Notes: generated from the sequence alone by a model not told the origin. 53,233 nucleotides of DNA from Saccoglossus kowalevskii (GCF_000003605.2 NW_003144289.1:134835-188067); one strand, 5' to 3'. Positions 26,601 through 37,215 are shown, numbered from the stretch's first letter. Made by a program: numbers and translations.

Positions 26601-29600
26601 ACTAAACTCAACAAACTCTCGCCATTTGTGAGACGGTCTTATGCAAATTACCCAACAACTCGTACATCGCGAGATGTGATTATGCAAATTACAGCTGATC
26701 ACTCATTTTAAGATGATGGACGATTTCGAGGCATGTTTTAGCGACGTTGATGAGTTTCTTGAAGTTTTTAGTGACTACGATGCAACTGACAGCGATTTTA
26801 TCGAAGAAGACGAACAAATTAACAATGAACATTATATACCAGAGAAATCTACTGGGCGACGCAACTTGAGTTTCTTGGATGTTAGAGGGTCTATGCTTCA
26901 AGCTTGTATTGTATTATTATGAACGAATACATTTCGGATTTTCCTGTATTCCCCAAAAGACAAGGTTTTTAGATATACAAACTTGAAAATGAAAGAACCC
27001 TTGCCTAGATTAAAGTTCACAAGCCATCTATCCTGTGTTTACTATTTGTTATTATAGCACAGCCTGTCAACCAATCAAAACTATGTATTCATATTCATTG
27101 ATTAGAGTTACATCATTGTCGCTTCATGAATCTGCATGAGGTCTTTTAATTCGGACAAATGAATTAGTAACCAAAAGCCAGAATGGCATTGAAATAATTT
27201 TGCAATCACTTCGTTTAGGTATTAAAATGTCCTGTGGTTCATAACAAGTCATTAAAAAGCTGCAACAAAGTAACACAGTTGGAGTTGAACATATCTTTAA
27301 CATCTACACATGGTGTCAGCCCTTAATATATTTCATGCAATGAACAACTTAGCCGATTAGGTCAGATCTATTTATAGTACCATCTATAGTATTTGTTTAC
27401 CATTGACATATTTTTTATGTATTTTTTCCATAATTTTCTATTTTCAACATTTTGGGAAAAAAGTAAAGAAAAATGTTATGAAAGTGTGGTTGATAGAAGT
27501 TGAGTTGGACATTCAAAAGGTAGAATTCCTTTGCAGTGTATGACAAATGTAAACCTGCTTCAAGGGGAAATAAATCAAAGATAATATATTGCAAACAGCT
27601 GTGATGATAATGACATGCATAAAATCTAGGATATTCCGGGTATTTAAGTTAGTACTATTAGAAAAAGACTTGCATACTGACCTGAATAGTATGTTAACTT
27701 GGTAATTAGCCCTTTGAATATCATATTCTTACCAACAAAGTTTTGCTGCAATAATTTGCATAATTTCATTTCTCTATACTTTTTCATAATTATGAATCAA
27801 AATAATACCTTATTGGCTAGGGGTCTTGATCAAAATCCTTGACAAAGTATGGACAAATTGGGCAAGTTTATTTGAGGAATGATAACAAAAATTGACTGTT
27901 GATTTTATACATTAAAATCATTCAATTCTAACAAATTATTTGTGATGAATTACTAAAGAACATAGTAAAACAATTGAAACCTTGCCCTTATTATATATAA
28001 TGTTACTGTTATCAAATTATTTCAAAGAAGAAATATAGTTTTATTTCACAGCATGGTTTGTGAAAGGAAATAATATATTATACTCCTAGATTTGAATATT
28101 CAATGAGACCTACTTTATCGCTTTTATATATATTATAATCAGAAAAAACATAACATAACTAATAATTGAGCCCATACAGTAAGTATTATTATACCAACAA
28201 CATACCAAAATTACTATTAAAGGACGGTGGTCATCGCGTAGTGCGCGTTTCATGTAAACATGCATTTTACCATCGTTGTGTATGAGCCGCATATTGAACA
28301 GGACATTCTGCGAAGACCACTGCCCTTTCACAAGGAACCAGTTATACTGAATGTATATGACACCATAAAATAATATAACATCTATCAGTTGCCTAATTTT
28401 CTTAACCAGATGACTTTTTCTTGGATCTACTGAACTCAGAGTAACCACACAATACTTATTGGGATCAATAGTTAAACCATCATTTCCAATTTATCTTGGC
28501 TTCAAAGTCAAATTCCTGACCTCATTTCTCCAACAAATATTCTCTATTTAAAATGCAATGCCAATGCTGCAATTAATTACTTTCCTTTAAAGATAATTTT
28601 AAGTTGACTCAAAGCATATATACAAGGCAGAATATATGTTGAAAAAACCTGTCAACACGCAAACTGCTTGCAAAAGCAAATTGAGCCAAACTACTATTAA
28701 GTGTGTTACTGCACATATGCTGCAGTGCATTATGGGAGAGAAGGAAAACTAGTATTACACTGGAAACTGACTCAATTAAATGACAATTTTTAGAAAATGT
28801 TAATAATATTAGGATTCATATCAACAGCAATACATGACTTTGAGATAAGAAGAAATAATTTCAACATGGAAACCAATGCAAAAAAGCAAATTGTACCATT
28901 TATCAAAGAGTGGCATTTAATAACTTATAATAATGAAAGCAAGAAGACGATGAAGAAGAAATATATACCCTTCAATTCAACTGGAACCTTCATGTACCAT
29001 AGGTCCCATGCGAAATACTATTTGCTGGGTTTTAATTTCACTATTTTCGTTGAAAGTAAAACTCTTTAAATTAAATCCACACGAACATGTAGAATAACAG
29101 GAGGACTCATACTTTTTTCTGCCAAGTTCGCAAACTTACCCCCAGTGAAATTACTCAAAATATCAAAATAGTGAAATTAAATGCCCATTTATAGTATACA
29201 ACACGTGTAAAACACAATTTGAAAACACACTAAATGACGACAATTGTCTGAATTACTATTTTATTAAAATACATACAAATGTTGATCTTAATAAATTGAA
29301 ATTAAATCTTACCTAAGTGAATCATCCCAGGTATTGTCTGACTGATAATTGTATCCTCTTTCTCTGCTGCCAGACCTTGAAAAAAGAAGAAACATCGTAA
29401 AAAGGGGAAAATCCAGCTGATAACAGCTGGCCAGGAACATTCAAGATGTTACAATTTTAGGAAATAAATTCATATTAATTCTTATCTTAAGACTAAATGA
29501 TTTTTTCCTTAATTGTATTATCAGCTCCATGTTCACTCTTGAAAAGCCATGGTCATGGTCATGCATTATAATTTTTCACAAATCAAAGTTTCATATAAAT

Positions 29601-32600
29601 ATGACCACATTACAGACATTTTTATTAAACTTCATTGGTTACCAGTTGTACAAAGAATCAATTTCAAATTACTTTTACTAGTGTATAAATCTTTGTATGG
29701 TTTTGCCCCAAATTATCTATGTGAATTAATCGAATTTTATGTACCGAGTCGTAGTTTAAGATCTGAATCGAAGTTTCTTATTAAAACTCGTCAGATGTGT
29801 AGTAAAAAGTCCAAGGTGTTATACAAAGACCGTGCTTTTGAAAATTTAGGTCCTAAACTTTTTAATGAATTACCTCTGTCTGTTCGTTCTAGTCCTTCAG
29901 TAGACATTTTTAAATCCAGACTGAAAACGCACTTATTTAAATGTGCTTTTAATATTTGACTGATTGTTTATTGTATCAGCGCCTTTGATCTTCATATGTT
30001 GGAATTGTTGCGCTTAATTAAATAGAGTTATTATTTCATTATTTTTCTAGAATTTTTCCAAATTTTGACCAATACTTTAGCCAATGTGAAATTAGATCCA
30101 TATAGAATCATAATTAATTAACAAATAAATTGTAGAAAAATAAATATATATGTGCAGACCCAACAATCTGTTTTGTTGAATTTCAGATGGAGGAAATGAA
30201 CCCCTTGTAGAAACCAGATAGACAAATAAGCAGAATGGTGTTACGGTAAGTATTCAGTTCACCAGTCAGTCTGATTATTGCGCATGATATCATATGGCAT
30301 GCTTAGATAAATAGTGTAATACATGGTAGCCCAAAGTTGCAATGCATTATAGGCTATATAGTGTTATACATAATGCGGAGATACTCTAAATTATAGTATT
30401 CTGAAACTCCATAGGGCAGTAGACCTTAGACAGTAGAAGGCAGTACAGCAATCTCATTGACCAATGAGTGCATACTTTGCAGTATTCTTGTGATAACCTT
30501 ATTATTATATTTCTTATTATTATACATCTGTCACTTTTGCGGTATTGTACTGGGTATTTTCATTCTACCATATTAGAAAAAGCAAATTCCAAATAAGGAA
30601 CGATTACGCGTGTAAGCGTCCTCCAATAATAAAAAAACAAACATGGCTGCCCCCAGGGTTTGACTGGACCCCACGCAAAGAAGATATGTTCTAAATGTTT
30701 TGGATTTTGGCATTGCAATGATGTATTCCTGGTAGGAAAAGATGTATAATAATAAGGTTATTACAAGGATACTGCAAAGTATGCACTCAGACAGTACGCG
30801 ATCGTATCAACCTCTGCTGCATGTCGGTTGATACTCCCGCTGTACTGTCTCCGTGCATACTTGCAGTATACTCATAATAACCTCATATTATTATACATAC
30901 ATGTATATTTTCCTGCTTGCAATATAAATCTGTTGCAAGACTATTACCAAAATGGGAATCAAAAATGTTTTTGGGAGTGTGAATATTTGCGTTCCGTGTC
31001 GTGCACTATAGTACTTCTGCATCTAATGCAACAAAAAGAAGTGTTTAAATGTGATGTCAATAACACATAACGTGTCAATGTCAGTGACATATTTACTTTT
31101 TTCAAGAGAAAATTTGAACAAGTGCTGACAAGTTTTCGAAAAAAAGTTCTGATACAGCTTTTTACGGAATGACAATTCTACTGTTTTTAGTGCCCAGATG
31201 TATAACAATAATATCATGGACAAGTTACAACTACAAAACAAAAGTTCTCCCAGATAAAATGAAAGAGTCAGTTACAATATAATATAAACAAGTAATGCAT
31301 ATACCTATTTCTATTACTCCGATTTCTTTTCTTCTGCCTTCGTTTCTTAGTCCCTGTTGACATTGAAAGACTAGATAAAGAACTTTGAGATGAAGACAGA
31401 TCTCCACCTCGTAAGGCACCATAGTTGAAATCCTCTGACGTAACTGATGGGGTTCTGAAAGTTCAAAAAAAAAATGAAGTAAACCCCAAAACTGTAAACC
31501 CCTAATTATTTGCTATTACATGCATCAATTACGGCAATAGACAAGTTTTGAGTTTCCTGGGTACTATGTTACTTTGTTACTGATCTTTTTTTTCTCTCAT
31601 AATTATCACAGTTCCAAACCATTAACTGTGCTGCCCCTAAAATCACTCATGTTAACTGTATTTAGGCGACCAGATATTGCTTTTTAAGACGAGTGATCAC
31701 TCGCCTATCACTGAAACCAAGACCCACAAGAGGTACATGTACATTTTATTATCACTCTCCAAATTCATACCATTTTGAAGAGATCTTAATTGCCCCCCCC
31801 CCCCACAAATCAGTTGCATAAAGTGTTCAGGGAAGCCATTTTAATCTCACTGTGATAGTTATAGACTTGTTAAGTTGCTGAGAGAATGCAAGTGACACAG
31901 AATTCTTTTGAGTGAATTATTGAATTGTATCAATGTCCTTTCACTTAAAAGCCTGTAGATCACATCAACACACTGTCTGCTGGCACCGCTTTTTCCATTT
32001 AATTATAATATGTCAGGAGGTTGTCAGCAGACAATGCATTAAGACGATCCAACAAGTGTGATATGCAATGAAAATCTAATTTGAAATTGCTGAATTACTA
32101 ATGCAAATAAGTTTCACAGGATTTATATCTTTGTAGTGCATATTAGTCAAAAATAAAATGAAGTGCATCAAGGCCCCCTTATAATCAATGTATGCAGCAA
32201 GTTTGAAAAGAATCTGTCCGTGCACGACTGAGATCTGGAATGGTGAATATGTGTTATTTTGATACATATTCAATATTCATTAAATATGGCTAACCTGGCT
32301 AATTTATTTTCACACAATAATACATTTCCAATTGGTCATTACATTCTGTGATGTCATTGGTCAGGAGTGAGTTTGATTGACATGTGCATGAAACTTGCAT
32401 AGAGTAGAATCTATATCACATATCACTGCGCATGGATATCAAATTTGCATATCCTTATATTATACATCCTTGATCACATAAAATCAAATGTTAATTACAG
32501 AAAACATTACCTAGATCGAGGTCCACCAGGGATTCTTTCCATACTCCTTGTATTTCTATAGTATATACCACTATCACTCCAGTTTTCACGTTTTGAGTTT

Positions 32601-34063
32601 ATCTGTCTAGGGGGTCTACTATATATGTCATCCCACTGTCCTGCAAACAGACATGGTCCATTCTCATCCCATCGGCGATTATGTTGTCTACTGTCAGAAT
32701 CTATTAGAGTACTTTCGACCCACTTTCCCGTATTGCGTCTACTATAGATGCCATCATGTGGGCCATCATTTATTGGCTGGTATCTTCTACTAGAATGTCT
32801 TTGTGCAGACGATGATCTAGACGGGGCTTTCCAGCTGCTCGGAGAAGAATCCCTGCTGCCACCACTGGTGCCACGATAACATGAATCACCAGTGGCATGC
32901 CAGTATGCTGGGGATGTTCTCCCGCTTTGTCGGTGATGGCCATCTTGTCGTCCTGACGGTGACTGTCTCCTCTCATGGTGGGGTGTGTAATTGTCTCTAT
33001 GACCAGCTGATGATGATCGTGTTCGCTCGTTCGGCTGTGGATACTTGTATTTTGAATTCCCATGATAACCCGAACTTTTTCTACTTGTATCATGTTCTTC
33101 AGAGTAAGATCTATTTTCGTGGTAATTCTTCGAAGACCTGCGTTCATGATGTGCATGTTTTCTGGTATCATTCCCATGAACATACGGTGATTGTTTCTCT
33201 TCTTGGTACCCAGATGTTGATCCTCTGTCATGACGACTGCTTTGAGAACTTCTCTGTGACTTCTTTCTACGTGAAGTACTACGCTCCTTTGATCGATCAC
33301 TGGTTGATCCTTTAGGTGGCAACTGTTCTCTCTGGTGAGGTCTTCCTATTGGTTCCATGTCTGCTTTTTTATGCGGCACTTTCTCAGTTTTTGATGTGAA
33401 TTCTAGAGTTGGAATTTCCGTTGGTAGCGTCAGTGGGGAAAAATCGGGCTCTTGTAAATCACCCCAGTTTGTTGTTTCAGTGTTATTTTCCTCTGGAAAT
33501 GTTTCTTTTTTAGCAGCATTAGTTTTTAAAGTAATAGCAAATTTGGAAACTTTAACTTCACGCTGTCGTGAACTCCTGGCAGTATTAGTCTTTTTAACAG
33601 ATTGTTTGTTATTATTTGCTCCTTCCCCAGATTGGGCATTGTTTTTTATTTTTGTGATTTTCGGGCTGTTGTGCGGAAACACAGATTGTCTTGTATCAGC
33701 AGGCTTCATCTCATTATTATTTTGTTTCAGAGTAATAGTCTTTCGAGATGTTTTGACTTCGGATTTTTTTCTATAATCTTGCAATGTGGAGTCATTCATG
33801 GTTTGCCTATCACTGGTAACAGGAAACCGTGGGATTCTGGACTCTATTTCAATACTCGGCAATGTATTTTGATCTGAAATCGCATCACCATTCATAACAG
33901 CGCTATTGTTGAAATGTATCATTGTGTGATCAGTAACTGATGTGCTACCTTTTCCTATTTTATTGTTCTGCTCATTAGTGCGCCGAAACACACGTTGACG
34001 TTGCTTCTGATAAAACGTTTGTGTGGTCTCTCTAGGGGTAGCAACACTGTTGCCCTTTGCCAT
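14605..34063 (-). CDS. eIF4E class II (4EHP/eIF4E2-like) cap-binding protein with long N-terminal extension
   Basis: Nine coding exons with consistent phases: 34063-32511, 31454-31305, 29375-29313, 19907-19737, 18300-18201, 17971-17891, 16820-16576, 15154-14968 and 14628-14605 (ending GAATTCAGGTGA). They give 857 residues. The eIF4E fold covers about residues 640-857: HPLQYKW and FWY at the start, FW at 683-684 (the dorsal Trp that binds 4E-BP/GIGYF-type partners), MPMWED at 711-715 (cap-stacking Trp713 and Glu714), GGKW, a GAVVS strand, and IALWTKN. The first cap-stacking position aligns to Tyr667, not Trp. That is the signature of class II 4EHP, a translational repressor that binds m7G-capped mRNA without recruiting eIF4G. 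The domain has a roughly 15-residue insertion after VPPN compared with 4EHP (recalled alignment). If the donor at 14967 is not used, the frame runs on to a stop at 14824. About 640 residues precede the domain, whereas typical 4EHP has about 50. Long introns hold minisatellites and transposons. Confidence 0.9.
15475..16310. repeat. 31/33-bp minisatellite in an eIF4E2-like intron
   Basis: Twenty-odd units of two interleaved types share CATATGCAGATTGTAAATC. One type is 33 bp (continuing ACTATGGTTGTATT), the other 31 bp (continuing TCTGATTGGATT). They alternate in a higher-order pattern. Because 33 is a multiple of three, runs of that type stay open and give spurious 11-residue peptide repeats on the minus strand. 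The array lies between the exons ending at 15154 and 16576. Confidence 0.92.
16905..17850. repeat. Polypyrimidine minisatellite (TCACTTTC / TCTCATTCAATC units)
   Basis: About twenty imperfect units of roughly 35-50 bp contain CTCATTCAATCTCACTTTCTC and ATTTCACTTTCACTATC. The plus strand is almost pure pyrimidine plus A, so the gene's transcript is purine-rich here. The 300-codon open frames across it reflect low complexity, not a gene. It fills the intron between the exons starting at 16820 and ending at 17891. Confidence 0.92.
18305..18937. other. Intron sequence without further features
   Basis: Intron of the eIF4E2-like gene. I see nothing supportable besides short AT-rich frames. Confidence 0.4.
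18938..19717. mobile_element. Inverted-end element, copy with internal tandem amplification
   Basis: It starts with AGCAGCATCTCGGCTGAGAT, then TAGCTCCACTGTTACC, and ends with GTCGACAGCGGAGCTAAAAA, so a TAGCTCCGCTGT-type end is inverted at the other side. The interior repeats a block of about 150-158 bp nearly four times (starting around 19035, 19193, 19341, 19498), each with AAAATATCACTTTTTACC and GAGAGAGGTCCACATGTAGT. Related copies lie at 23680 and 34190. No protein is encoded; this is a non-autonomous element. Confidence 0.8.
20255..20385. repeat. Imperfect hairpins from a palindromic element
   Basis: GAAAATAAACATA and TATGTTTATTTTC face each other across a 12-bp loop, flanked by AGAAACC and GGTTTCT. 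A second, weaker inverted pair (CACTGTTCC / GGAACAATG) follows. Probably a remnant of a foldback MITE in an eIF4E2-like intron. Confidence 0.6.
20386..21975. other. Intron, no gene seen
   Basis: Contains a block at 20560-20665 (CCATATTAGG...CAAATTCCAAATA...GGAACGATTAC) that recurs inside the element at 30466-30788. Otherwise AT-rich intron. Confidence 0.45.
21976..22400 (-). mobile_element. 5'-truncated LINE 3' end
   Basis: A (TAA)n tail on the plus-strand left side precedes a minus-strand frame with a C-x2-C-x8-H-x4-C knuckle (RICKICKTTEDEIHFIIHC) followed by a short helical end and stop. This is the C-terminus of a CR1/L2-like ORF2, like the one at 2966-4495. The 5' truncation is near 22400. 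Confidence 0.8.
22401..23679. other. Intron, two unexplained minus-strand frames
   Basis: Frames at 23159-22917 and 23469-23227 (80 codons each) show no known domain and lack paired splice sites in phase with the surrounding gene. I see nothing else. Confidence 0.35.
23680..23985. mobile_element. Inverted-end element, copy 2
   Basis: Begins AGCAGCCTCTCGGCTCAGAT and carries the same interior (ATGCACATTTCAATTAAAGA, GAGAGGTC, AATATCAAAGCAAT) as the element at 18938. The right end is decayed (GCTGACAGACTAAAAATG). Confidence 0.75.
24251..24425. repeat. Direct tandem duplication, 90-bp period, two copies
   Basis: A segment of about 84 bp (CTTATTGATCACATGACATG ... CACACATAAAAATCAGT) is repeated at a 90-bp spacing, nearly identical, which indicates a recent event. 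Confidence 0.9.
24430..26690. other. Intron, no gene seen
   Basis: AT-rich intron of the eIF4E2-like gene with a short (CA)n run near 26406. At 26650-26692 the sequence ATGCAAATTAC occurs twice. Confidence 0.4.
26713..26922 (+). CDS. Small acidic ORF, possible transposase N-terminus remnant
   Basis: A plus-strand ATG opens 69 codons, the first 50 strongly acidic with evenly spaced Asp/Glu and aromatics (MMDDFEACFSDVDEFLEVF, then SDFIEEDE), then STGRRN. Composition looks more coding-like than its surroundings. Acidic, Asp/Ser-rich N-termini like this are common in piggyBac-type transposases, but no catalytic domain follows, so this is inference only. It lies antisense within an intron of the eIF4E2-like gene. 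It may also be a first exon of an unrecognised gene. Confidence 0.35.
   Translation: MMDDFEACFSDVDEFLEVFSDYDATDSDFIEEDEQINNEHYIPEKSTGRRNLSFLDVRGSMLQACIVLL
26925..28216. other. Intron, no gene seen
   Basis: AT-rich, without supported genes or repeats. Confidence 0.4.
28217..28330. mobile_element. MITE-like element with terminal inverted repeats, copy 2
   Basis: TTAAAGGACGGTGGTCATCG at the left is inverted as CGAAGACCACTGCCCTTTCA at the right. The interior (TTTCATGTAAA, GAACAGGACA) matches the copy at 5374-5506. Confidence 0.78.
29067..29180. repeat. Dispersed repeat block, second copy of that at 5215
   Basis: TAAATTAAATCCACACGAAC through GCCAAGTTC and CCCAGTGAA to TAGTGAAATTAA matches the 5215-5335 block. 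Confidence 0.65.
29560..30030 (+). mobile_element. LINE reverse-transcriptase C-terminal fragment
   Basis: A plus-strand frame (to the TGA at 29957) reads the widespread non-LTR retrotransposon C-terminus: LHWLPVVQRINFKLLLLVYK, GFAPNYLCEL, RAFENLGPKLFNELPLSVR, then FKSRLKTHLFKCAF. It is 5'-truncated before the RT catalytic motifs and lies antisense in an intron of the eIF4E2-like gene, just beyond the exon at 29375-29313. Confidence 0.92.
30466..30788. mobile_element. MITE-like element with inverted ends of about 40 bp, plus a nearby third end
   Basis: GTGCATACTTTGCAGTATTC followed by ATAACCTTATTATTATA is inverted at 30740-30786 (AATAAGGTTATTACAAGGAT, CTGCAAAGTATGCAC). A third, shorter version of the end lies at 30850-30898. 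The interior shares the CCATATTAG...CAAATTCCAAATA block with 20560-20665. Confidence 0.78.
31460..32500. other. Intron of the eIF4E2-like gene
   Basis: AT-rich with a C14 homopolymer near 31794-31804. No gene seen. Confidence 0.4.
32511..34063 (-). CDS. First coding exon of the eIF4E2-like gene: disordered RS/HR-rich extension
   Basis: This 1553-bp exon encodes residues 1-517. ATG at 34063 has a good context (ACCATCATGG); the exon itself begins at 34092 after a CTGTAG acceptor. The text is low in hydrophobics and has no known fold. Residues 254-440 are rich in Ser, Arg, His and Gly, with SR and RS dipeptides (SKERSTSRRKKSQRSSQSSR at 258-277), resembling RS domains of RNA-processing factors. 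An internal duplication is visible: KTSRKTITLKQNN (104-116) and KVSKFAITLKTNA (171-183). Near the exon end the motif GIY/DIY-x-R occurs three times (438, 479, 499). The frame stays open upstream of the ATG through the putative 5' exon for about 40 codons without another ATG, so the start is likely but not proven. Plus-strand open frames across this exon are shadows. Confidence 0.85.
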
Positions 34064-34189
34064 GATGGTAGCCAGTTTGACTGGTAGTGTTTCTACAGAT
34101 GAAAAAAAATAATAAAATGTTATCAAATGCATAGTATTGTGAATATCATTCAGAAACTGTTCAAAAATTAAATAAGAATAATTACATAC

Positions 34190-34470
34190 AAGCAGCCTGT
34201 CGGCTGAGATAGCTCCGCTGTTACCAATGCACATTTCAATTAAAGAACAGAAGATATCATTAGAAAATGAACAATATGTAGACTTGCTGTTTTTAACAAG
34301 AATTCAAAAATATAATTTTTCACCAAAAAATGACAAAAATATTCACCAAAATTAGAGAATTGAAGATATCATCATGAAATGAACAAATCTAAGAGAGGTC
34401 TACCCAAGGTACATATGCAATCACTCATATGATAAGCTCAGCTCGACAAAGTCGACAGCGGAGCTAAAAA
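34190..34470. mobile_element. Inverted-end element, copy 3
   Basis: Starts AGCAGCCTGTCGGCTGAGAT with TAGCTCCGCTGTTACC and ends GTCGACAGCGGAGCTAAAAA; the termini TAGCTCCGCTGT / ACAGCGGAGCTA are exact inverse. It is the best-preserved short form of the family at 18938 and 23680 and lies in the first intron of the eIF4E2-like gene. Confidence 0.82.
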
Positions 34471-34474
34471 GTAA

Positions 34475-37215
34475 AAGTAATTGCATTCAGTCTCCCTTGA
34501 GTTGTGAGGTTTACTGAGACATGAGAAATATACATACATACAAACACACAGGCTAACTGCAAAAACTCAAATTTTTTGCTTTGCACACAGGATTCAAAAA
34601 TAAAATGGTGTACATCAAGGTTATAATCAAGTTTGAAAAGAATCCATTTATGCACAACTGAGATCTAGTTCCGGAATGGTGAAAATGTATTAAATGTGTG
34701 AGGGTTCGACATTCGTGAGAAAGTCATAGCTGTCACTTCCACTGCATTTTGACATTTTTATCTGGCGTGTGATGAAATAACTTGCGCATGAGAAATTCTC
34801 AATTCATTTAAATAATTTTATACTTGATAAATTGAATGATTCACACTGCTGAAAGTAACATTTACTATGTATTTCGTAGCTTTTTTCCAGCAAACAATGT
34901 ATGTACATGTATGTATGTGATTGAGTAATGTGCAAATATAAGTGTTGTTATTTTGTTGGAGAGAGGGTGTGAAAGATGTTTGTTAGGGATAGTTGTGCAT
35001 GGTGGATTTATTTTTGATGTGATAAAATAAATAACACATGGTCATTCGGGCAATATCACAATTTGTTTAGGCTGTTGGTCATGACAATAATATTATTGAT
35101 GTCCTCTCCTTTGGGATCTGGCATCAACAATAGTATTGTCATGACCACCATCCCATCCCCGGGAACTGGCCCAGGTGATTACGATTATGGTTCCTTTACA
35201 AATCTCTAATAAAATAAGTAAAATAGAATAATGCATTATTCTAAAGTTCAGATACTATTTCTAAACTATATTTAAAACAACTATTATGACAAGATATTGA
35301 CATCCAATATTTTATTTCAATCCCGAATATGTACATGCATATATTGATGCCAGGAAAACATCTGATTACGCCGTCAAATTCAGCATAACTACATCAGAAA
35401 ATTTAATTGAAAAGAGGGTGGGAGTGAGTCCTAGTAGATTATCAAAGTCAGGACTTCAAATTCTCCATTTTTTTCACAAAATAACTGCCTTACTTAGCTA
35501 GTTTAGAGTCTAAGCAATGGGGTGGGATACATCATAAGAAATCTATAAATAGAAAGGTCATAGGTCAACTGTACTCCATTGAATACTCAATCAATATCAT
35601 GATATCTCATTAATCAATCAATGACAACCCCTAGATATCATGCCACTGTCAAGTGATCAAAACTTAGGACAATGACAACCCCAGATATTAAGCCAATGTC
35701 AAGTGAACTTGTGACATGACACTCTAGCAATATTTTTTTTAGTGGTTTTGGACACTTATTTACATGCAAGTAGGCGACATGGTAAAGATACCACCCCCCC
35801 CCTTCCCCTTCAGCATTTTGTGGCACATAGTCCTTTTTTTATAAAAAGTATTAATAAGTATAGCTGAAATTACATGTAACTAACAAAAATAATACTGTCT
35901 GGAAATGAGTATACAATTTGTTTTTTCAACTCCCAAAGTAAATCTAAAATAATACATAACACAGTATAATTATGTACAAGACTCATGTTTGTATTACATT
36001 ATTAAACAACTTTATTTTAACGAAAAAAGACCATGACAAGCTTAATATTATTGTATTTACTTCAAATTCATAAATGATATTGGTACTGAAAATATATATT
36101 TAAGAAGCTTATATGAAAAACCTGAGTATATTGATCATTCAGAGTTTTGTTGATTACCGGTTCACACTGGTTTCTATTGTTTACCCTAAACTTTTCACAG
36201 CACACAAGATAGTATTCCATCCTTTTGCAGGCCTTAATTTTTGCAGCAGAAATTTTGTTATGCATTTTTTAGAATTTTTTTCATTAAGTTTTGGACCAAA
36301 TAAACAACATCTTCCATTCTACTTTCTGGTCCTCCTCAACCGCCTACGCCAGTCTCGCTACAGCACTTCGCACTGCCTAGAGCCTTTTTATTTTTTTTAT
36401 TTTATCCTGTTGTTACAAGATGATGGCCTGCTATTAAATGCTTCTGAAACCCTTGCCTTAACAGGTTTAATTGATGAAAAGTTAACAAAAGTCGTCTTTG
36501 ACATTCAAAGTAAAATACTAGTAATTGAAAATGCAAATGAACATCTATTTTGAATTAACAAGTAATGAGTATCTACCAGTAAATAAGAATTGTATTTGTA
36601 TAATACACATTTTTTATCAAATCAACAATACTTTTGTTCTCTTGTTTTCCGCAAATAACTATTATTTTTCTATGTTGACTTGCATGAAAGTTAGGAAGTT
36701 ATCTATCTCTGGGCTAGACATTATGCCTCTTTTTAGGTATTTTGTCACTTGCACAAAATTATTCAAAAACTCATTTGTAGCAATCTCATCTAATTAATAT
36801 ACTAATTTAAATAATGAAATAAAATTAATTTGAGTAATAAAATTAACGCAGCAATAACTTAAAACAGTCTCGTGTTTCAAAGATTACTCATACAGTCTAC
36901 GACAACAAGACCGTGAATCGAGAATAAAATGGGCCTCTTTGGCCATTCAAATTACTTCACTATTCAAGGTCCTGATACCAACACTTAATGTGTTAGAGGC
37001 GATATCATCAAAGTTAGTTTGCAAAAGTTAGTTTGCAAAAGTTTGCGGTTAAGACTGATCAGACATAACGCCTGGCAGTTGCAGACTAAAAGCGGTTCAG
37101 CAGAAGGCTATCACTAAGAATATCAAATGTCAACACATAAATTCCAAAAAAATTCGGTCGCCGAGACTGTAGACACACGGCAAAAAGTCGATGAAAGTTT
37201 CATTGAAGTACTTAC
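34475..37215. other. First intron of the eIF4E2-like gene, mostly featureless
   Basis: Contains a foldback element (35076), a duplicated TGACAACCCC...AGATAT block at about 35621-35700, and a C10 run near 35793. The 146-codon plus-strand frame at 36113 has no recognisable domain. Confidence 0.4.
35076..35147. repeat. 72-bp foldback with 27-bp arms
   Basis: GGTCATGACAATAATATTAT (continuing TGATGTC) pairs with GGCATCAACAATAGTATTGT (continuing CATGACC) with three mismatches around an 18-bp loop. It is either a very small MITE or a pre-miRNA-like hairpin in the intron. Confidence 0.75.

Noticed and set aside
28110-28448. 112-codon minus-strand frame
   Set aside because: Runs across a MITE (28217-28330); no conserved features.
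32770-33776. Frames on the other strand and in other frames over the large eIF4E2-like exon
   Set aside because: Shadows of the real exon, which has consistent splice phases with eight further exons.
36113-36797. Plus-strand frames of 146 and 90 codons
   Set aside because: AT-rich, no domain, no splice or start context; intron of the eIF4E2-like gene.
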